Below, one piece after another: positions 58,901 through 64,000 of a stretch of 64,000 nucleotides of DNA. Origin of the DNA: Parasponia andersonii (taxonomy: Eukaryota > Streptophyta > Magnoliopsida > Rosales > Cannabaceae); assembly GCA_002914805.1 (NCBI GenBank), contig JXTB01000225.1:25263-89262 (forward strand), in the 5' to 3' direction. How positions within the stretch are numbered: the first letter of the stretch is position 1; each line of letters opens with the position of its first letter. A program made the position numbers and the translations under genes. Under the pieces are notes generated by a model, which worked only from the letters and a program-made list of their open reading frames with translations, searched no databases and was not told the origin of the DNA.

Positions 58901-59108
58901 GGAAGGATTGTGAGGCTTGAGTGATAGAGAAATAAGGAAATAAATAGAATGAAAAGTATAAGAAAATGATAAGGATAGATAGATATTGTCAGCATCGAAG
59001 TTTGTTTGTCAGGGAGATGAACAAGACTTCATCTCTTTTCTTTTTCCTTTTTTTTTTTAAGATTAATAAAAATGCCAAAATACCCCTAAAAAATTAGGTT
59101 TTTACAGC
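55963..59108 (-). repeat. Gypsy F LTR (Tekay/Del-like), about 3.1 kb including an insertion
   Basis: On the minus strand it begins TGTAAAAACCTAAT at 59108, directly after a decayed polypurine tract (AAAGAGAGAAGGC) and pol tail. It ends GCGGGTGTTAGA at 55963, matching the position of GGGTCGTGACA in gypsy D. The AAAGGGGATGAGCTAATGTC motif near the end corresponds to the GGGGGGTGAGCATAAAATAC of gypsy D (36235). A GC-richer block at 57607-58152 looks like a separate insertion. It is much more diverged than the A and D copies. Confidence 0.65.
57607..58152. mobile_element. Probable solo LTR inserted in the gypsy F LTR
   Basis: This 546-bp block is clearly richer in G+C than the LTR around it and has repeated CCTCGAG/CTTCGAG words. 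CTTCA occurs on both sides (57602-57606 and 58153-58157), fitting a 5-bp target duplication. It starts ATGTGG (TG at 57608) and ends TATCA. CACATTAAATG text recalls the gypsy E LTR, but no full alignment is evident. The 99-codon frame inside (57838-58137) shows no domain. Confidence 0.4.
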
Positions 59109-60140
59109 CTTCTCTCTTTAAAAGAATTTTGTACCTGAAATTTGAGTACAAAGTAGAAATCAAGTACAACTTTGAGTTGAAAGTAAATCCAATGAGGGTA
59201 TTTCTCATACATTTTAGTCTCATGCTCTTAAGTAGCTTCCTTTTTTTTATGATATTCCCAAAACCCTTGACAAGTGGAATTTCTTCGTTACGAAGCACTA
59301 TGAGCTCTCTTATCAGTATTCAAACTAGTTACTCCTCATATGTCACATCTTCCTGAATAGGTATTTTCATGTATTAAATTATATGAGATAGGTCAGATAT
59401 GTACTTCTTAAGCATCGAGACATGGAAGAAATTGTGTACTCGATCCAACTGTAAGGGTAAATTCAGGCGATATATTACAAGCTTAACTCTAGTATCTATC
59501 TCAAATGGCCCAATATATCTTGGAGCTAACTTGCCCTTAACTCCAAATCTTATAACACTACGCCTTCGAGTTACTTTTAAGAACACATAATCGCTAATTT
59601 CGAACTTTACTTCATGTCTCTTAGGGTCTACATAAGTTTTCGGATGACTCTAAACTTTTCTAAGCTTTTCTTGAATATATTTTATTTTTTCAATAGTTTC
59701 CTCAATCAATTCAGGTTCAAGAGTGATATGTTCTTCCAGTTCTACACAGTACAAAAGTAATCTATATGGCCTCCCTGCACAACACAAAGGTGATCTACAC
59801 AGCCTCCCATATAATACATCATATGGAGTCATACTCACACTTGTTTGGTAGCTATTGCTATAAGTAAATTCTACTAATAGTAAGTGATCATCCCAGTTTC
59901 CACCAAAATCCAATATACAAGAATGAAACATGTGCTCAAGAATCTAAATAGTTCTTTTAGATTGGCCACCCATTTCTGGGTGATGAGCAACACTAAGATT
60001 CAACTGTGTACCAAAATTTTTCTGCAAGATTATCCAAGACCTAGAATTAAATCTAAGATCTCTGTCAGAAACTATACTCGAAGGTATCCTATGTAAGTGA
60101 ATAATGTTATCTATATAGAGCTTACTGAGCTTGGTAATTA
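59109..60140 (-). pseudogene. Gypsy F integrase end and chromodomain remnant, decayed
   Basis: On the minus strand the remnant starts at about 60140 (ITKLSKLYIDNIIHLHRIPS) and continues SIVSDRDLRFNSRSWIILQK and LNLSVAHHPEMGGQSKRTI-stop. After the stop it reads HSCILDFGGNWDDHLLLVEF and DVLYGRLCRSPLC. The tail has [20 protein letters not shown] (59586-59374) and ends in a broken chromodomain (RNEEIPLVKGFG). The GRLCRSPLC motif is followed by a second, shifted copy (CAGRPYRLLLYC), a local duplication near 59750-59805. It is truncated on its 5' side by a MITE fragment at about 60145. Confidence 0.8.
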
Positions 60141-60149
60141 AATAGTTAT

Positions 60150-60296
60150 AATGAAGTGCATGAAAAGACGTGCATCATTAATACTTTTTCTCTCTCTTAT
60201 TTTTTACAATAAAAAAATATGCATACTAAATTTTCATTAGTCAAATTGATAACTATGCATAGATAAAAAAAAAAAATACCTACTGGTTGGATTGGT
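60150..60296. mobile_element. Truncated relative of the 16983-17224 MITE
   Basis: Read in reverse complement it matches about 140 bp of that MITE: CATGAAAAGACGTGCATCAT, ATGCATACTAAATTTTCATT, and the terminal AATACCTACTGG...ATTGGTGC with a 4-base insertion. The other inverted repeat end is missing. It abuts the gypsy F pol remnant. Confidence 0.75.
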
Positions 60297-60532
60297 GCAT
60301 ATATATATATATATATCATATGATCAGTACTAAGTTCATATCTAAACTGCTTTAATTAGTTGTTTTAATATGAATTTTACATTTCAAGGAAAAACCCTTC
60401 CAACCTTGAAACTAAATCAGGTTTTACATGGTGCTGGAATTTGTGGCGTCTTATTCCAATGAAATTAATTATTTGTAATTTTTTATGATAACGAATTAAG
60501 TACAAAAAGGCTTTTAGCAAAACGGCCGGGTT

Positions 60533-60614
60533 AATTTGACTGTTCATTATAAGTATATAAGTTATAGAATTTTAATTTGACTGTTCATTATAAGTATATA
60601 AGTTATAGAATTTT
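60533..60614. repeat. Perfect 41-bp tandem duplication
   Basis: The unit starting AATTTGACTGTTCATTATAA is present at 60533-60573 and again, unchanged, at 60574-60614. Confidence 0.9.
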
Positions 60615-62421
60615 AAGTAGGATCAATATTTTAAATTTGATTAAGTAGATATTTATTTTTTAAATTTTATAGTTAAATATCTAAGTATATATATTTTTAT
60701 ATTTAATAAATTAATAACAGTTATTATATAAAAATGTACTGAGCATATAATTTTTTTACATTTCATATATAAAATTTTATATGTCGTATATAAATATATA
60801 TGCCTATATATCAGACATTTGATATAATATTTGACAAAAGGGTATTTACTTAAATTGGTCTCAAAATTGGGTTATATTTTTATAAGGCCCAGCTAACTTA
60901 ATTTCTCAGTATAAAATCTTAATATTCTAATATATTTATTGATATACCGGTGCACATATATTTTATTTTCGGTTATTTACTGTGCTGGAGCCAGAAAATA
61001 TTTTTAGGGAAAGAATGCATTAAAAACCCTTTTTAGCTACATTTATTTGTTTTTCTCCTTTTTGCTGTTTTTAGTTTTTTCCTTCACTTTCGTCAAATAT
61101 AGTTGTAATTTAGTACGGGCTTCTTTCAAAATTCTAGGCCCAAAAGTGCCAAACGTTGAAAAATCCTGTATGGGCCAAAATTTTTGAAAAATGCTGGATT
61201 GATTTAGTAAAATATCACTTTTTCAAAAATTTTATAGAAAAATGACATTATATTAATATTTAGAGAAATACTATTTTATTTTAAAATTGGTATTTTCAAT
61301 AATATTCGAGGTAACCAATCAATTACTTGAGATAACTGGTCAAGTTAGCTTAGGTAATTCAATTAATTAATAAAAAATGATATTTTCTAGATACTTTTAA
61401 AATTAGTATTTTTCTAATTAAAATCTGAGATTTTTTATTTTTTAAAAAAATTACTATAAAAAATTAAATTTCCTCATTTAGTAATATGTAACCCATAAAG
61501 AATATAAAAATAATAATTTTGAAACACAATATAAGATTAAAAAGAGTTCTTAAAATGAGTACCATAAAAACTAACAAAATGTGAGGGCAATTCAAATCAA
61601 GTATTTGAAAATAATATAAATAAAATTTAAAAGTCAAAAGTGTGGTCATACGAGGGTCATTATTGAATTTCTATTTTTTTTAAGTGAAATATATATGTAT
61701 AAATTTTACAATTATAAAGTTTTAGGAGGGAAAATGTAAGACAACCGAATTTTTTAAAAAAGATATTAACGTAGAATATTAAATTTTAACAAGTTAGGGG
61801 GCATATGCTCCTGGCTCCCATGATCCCATCTGGCTCCGTCACTCTTTACGTCACTCTTTACGTAATTTTTTTTTTAAAAAAAAAAAAGGTAAAATGGACA
61901 AATAACGTCTGACAAAATTTGTTGAGTAACTAATTAAATGTTAGCAGAGTAGTATTTTTTTTTTTTTTTGGGTTTTTGGGGGAGGAAAGGAATAGAGTAT
62001 TCTACTATCTCGCTTACATACTATCAATACTAATGTTTTTGATAAGCTCATAGGTTATCTTTTTAACAGACATGATATGACAACATTTTGACGTTAATTT
62101 TATCAATAATAAATTTTGGTTAGTTTGACGTTACAACTCAAGCTTATAAATATGGTGGCAAAATTAAATAGGTACCATCTATGCCACTCAAAAAAAATTC
62201 TCAAGCTCTATCTCAAGTTTTCAAGGAGTAAAGTACACTCGTCGTAATAAAAAAGAAAAATAATGTAGATAACTGGTTATTCTTAATGACGTAAATAATA
62301 TATTTTTTTAAAAAGGATATAAACTATTAATTTGCTATCATGAGTTCTTGAAATGCAATGCATAATTGCTTGTTGACTTTAGAAGCATGAATTAAGTTTA
62401 TAAATTAGGTCTATGTCTATC
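60615..62421. other. Unassigned A+T-rich DNA, no gene seen
   Basis: There is no sustained frame. The 61190-61460 part resembles the foldback element at 19310-20030 (ATATCACTTTTT, TTTAGAGAAATACTATTTTA, GGTAACCAATCAATTACTTG words) and may be another copy. A short direct repeat CACTCTTTACGT lies at about 61839-61862. Confidence 0.4.
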
Positions 62422-62463
62422 CAACTTATATGTCAAGTGACACAACTTATATGTCAAGTGACA
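62422..62463. repeat. Perfect 21-bp tandem duplication
   Basis: The 21-base unit starting CAACTTATATGTCAAGTGAC occurs at 62422-62442 and 62443-62463. A (TA)n run begins eight bases later. Confidence 0.9.
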
Positions 62464-64000
62464 CAAAAATATATATATATTAAACATTAAACCAATGATA
62501 AAGAACAGAACATGAGCTTTACAATACCGCGGTTGCAATTAGCTTATAGATCGTAACTGCAACGTTGTAACTTTAATAAATTACTGTGTATCTTATTCCA
62601 AAAATATATAATACATACATATATATATATATATATATATTTATAAAAAGGCAAACAAAAAGAAACTACATAATATAGATGGAATTCTTATACGTTCAAT
62701 GTGAAAAGAAGATAAGATTTTACATAGAAAGCCGCCTTGAGACGTTCTAATCCAGTGTACTCATAGCCTCATCAAGCTTATATCACTTTCAGCTCACTAG
62801 ATATACAATTTGAGGCAAGACTTGTTTGACTATAAAGACATTACAATGATAAAAGATATTTCTCATGTTACCTACAAAAGAAAACAGCTGCTTCTAGCCA
62901 AGAAGATGAGAAAACTAAATGAAGCCCATTAAACTCTTTTCCTTTTTTTTTTCGGAGACTATTCTTCCAATAGTTTTGCAACATTCCTAAATGAAGTACG
63001 AATTCAAATCATCGGTCTAATACTTTTGTAAGTAAACTTCAGATAGGATTAAATGTTAGACGACGTGACATTAAACTTATTGGTTAGACAACAATTATTA
63101 TGGATTAATTTAACCCAAATACTTGATTACGTGAACAGCAAATGAAAAACAAGCAAAGCAGAAAACAAAATTTATAGGGTTTTCTCTTTAAGGTTAGAAT
63201 CGCGTTCATTTCATCGCTGCATATTATTACTTTAATGAAGAAGAAGACTATCAAGCGATTTCACGTCTCTCATATTCTACAAAATTTACTCTGATCTAAG
63301 CCTTTCATTCACTTATCAAAATCGGTCGCATGATTGATACCTTCTAGTAGGAAAAATTAGCATTAGTACACCCTGCTATACATATACGAAATATCTAAAT
63401 ATATAGTATTAGGATACACCAAACTGGACAAAGAATCCGAGTTTGTAAAATTCTATGATTTTTGCTAAACCTGCTCTTTTAAAGGACAAAAATAACCAGC
63501 TTCTTTGGTCTCAATGCCAATTTATATTTAACATTGTGCGCATAAATATGTCAATAAACAAAGAGTTTCTTGTTTTTTTAATTCTTTTTTGAGAAAAGGG
63601 TAACAAACCCTTATNGTTAGAAGAACAAACAAGCGAACGAGTTCAGCGAGTGTCATCACTCAGCACCCAACATCCCACGTGGCAGATGCATGCACATGGG
63701 CTTTGGCTCAAACAAAAACCGAAACCGAACTATAGACAAGGGCCCATTTTGTCGTCAAGCTAAGGGGACCCACTTGTTAGCCGGCCCAAATCCTCACAAA
63801 CAAGGATTAGAGATTAGGATTATCTTTTTACTTTCTCGACTCCCAAACACCAGTTTTCTGAGTCAGCTTGACGTGCAGTTTGTGATCCCCTTTACCATAT
63901 TTTGATTTTATTATCGGGTTTTATTTTGGTGGGTAGTGACTAATGACTAGTAATGAGCACATTATGGCACGGTGCTCACTCAGGAAATACTAGATATCCC
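62464..64000. other. Unassigned DNA at the right edge, possibly upstream of a host gene
   Basis: No coding frame is convincing. A (TA)n run lies near 62616-62640, and an N at 63615. From about 63640 base composition becomes balanced. The stretch holds CCACGTGG (63675-63682, a G-box core) and CATGCA (63687-63694 area, an RY-like word) close together, as in some seed or ABA-responsive promoters. The gene, if any, would lie beyond 64000. Confidence 0.3.

Noticed and set aside
1..64000. Integrated plant pararetrovirus or other viral sequence
   Set aside because: All reverse-transcriptase-related text falls within LTR elements with copia or gypsy domain order. No movement protein or coat motifs typical of pararetroviruses were seen.
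1..64000. tRNA or rRNA genes
   Set aside because: Only tRNA-complementary primer sites were found; no cloverleaf with A and B boxes or rRNA core was recognised by eye.

Overview
The window is plant nuclear DNA, most likely from a seed plant and probably a eudicot. It is almost entirely nested LTR retrotransposons plus short inverted-repeat DNA elements. The evidence is Ty3/gypsy lineages found only in plants (chromodomain Tekay/Del type, Athila type, Tat/Retand type), plant-type Ty1/copia elements, MITEs, a very A+T-rich background with many (TA)n tracts, and no bacterial-style gene packing. I see no intact host protein-coding gene, no rRNA or tRNA gene and no CRISPR array. The sequence holds two single-base ambiguities (N) at 38582 and 63615.

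Left block, 1-16594, is a four-level nest. Copia B (minus, 13219-16594) is the oldest host. Copia A (plus, pol 9451-11572, 3' LTR 11586-13218) sits inside or against the 3' LTR of B. An Athila-like gypsy (2907-9450) is inserted in the integrase part of copia A. A Tekay-like gypsy (pol end and 3' LTR, 1-2906) is inserted in the 5' LTR of the Athila. From 16595 to 21493 there is A+T-rich DNA carrying at least five MITE or foldback elements.

Middle block, 21494-50771, is one copia element (copia C) expanded from about 8.5 kb to 29 kb. Its 5' LTR, primer-binding site, gag and pol run from 21494 to 28682. Its 3' LTR is split into three pieces (28699-28827, 37963-38935, 50572-50771). The first split holds gypsy D (minus, 28828-37962), which itself contains a truncated copia G (31278 to about 34870). 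The second holds gypsy E (38936-50571), a Tat/Retand-type element with 789-bp LTRs and a perfect 5-bp target-site duplication. E carries pol on the minus strand, two tandem-repeat arrays, and a spliced-looking antisense gene on the plus strand with its own TATA box.

Right block, 50772-64000, is mostly unassigned A+T-rich DNA. It includes a 1.6-kb element with about 225-bp nearly identical inverted repeats around 1.1 kb of unrelated sequence (a Pack-MULE-like candidate, 53697-55330). It also includes a third Tekay-like gypsy remnant (minus, LTR 55963-59108 and pol tail 59109-60140) with a probable solo LTR inside it, and a MITE fragment.

None of the retroelements looks autonomous. The Athila lacks RT, RNase H and the integrase core; copia C lacks protease; copia G lacks RT and RNase H; gypsy D lacks everything between gag and integrase; gypsy E lacks the gag capsid; all carry nonsense or frameshift mutations. 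The observations most worth following are the antisense gene of E, the Pack-MULE-like element, and the LTR pair that forms a 1.3-kb palindrome at 11586-14519.
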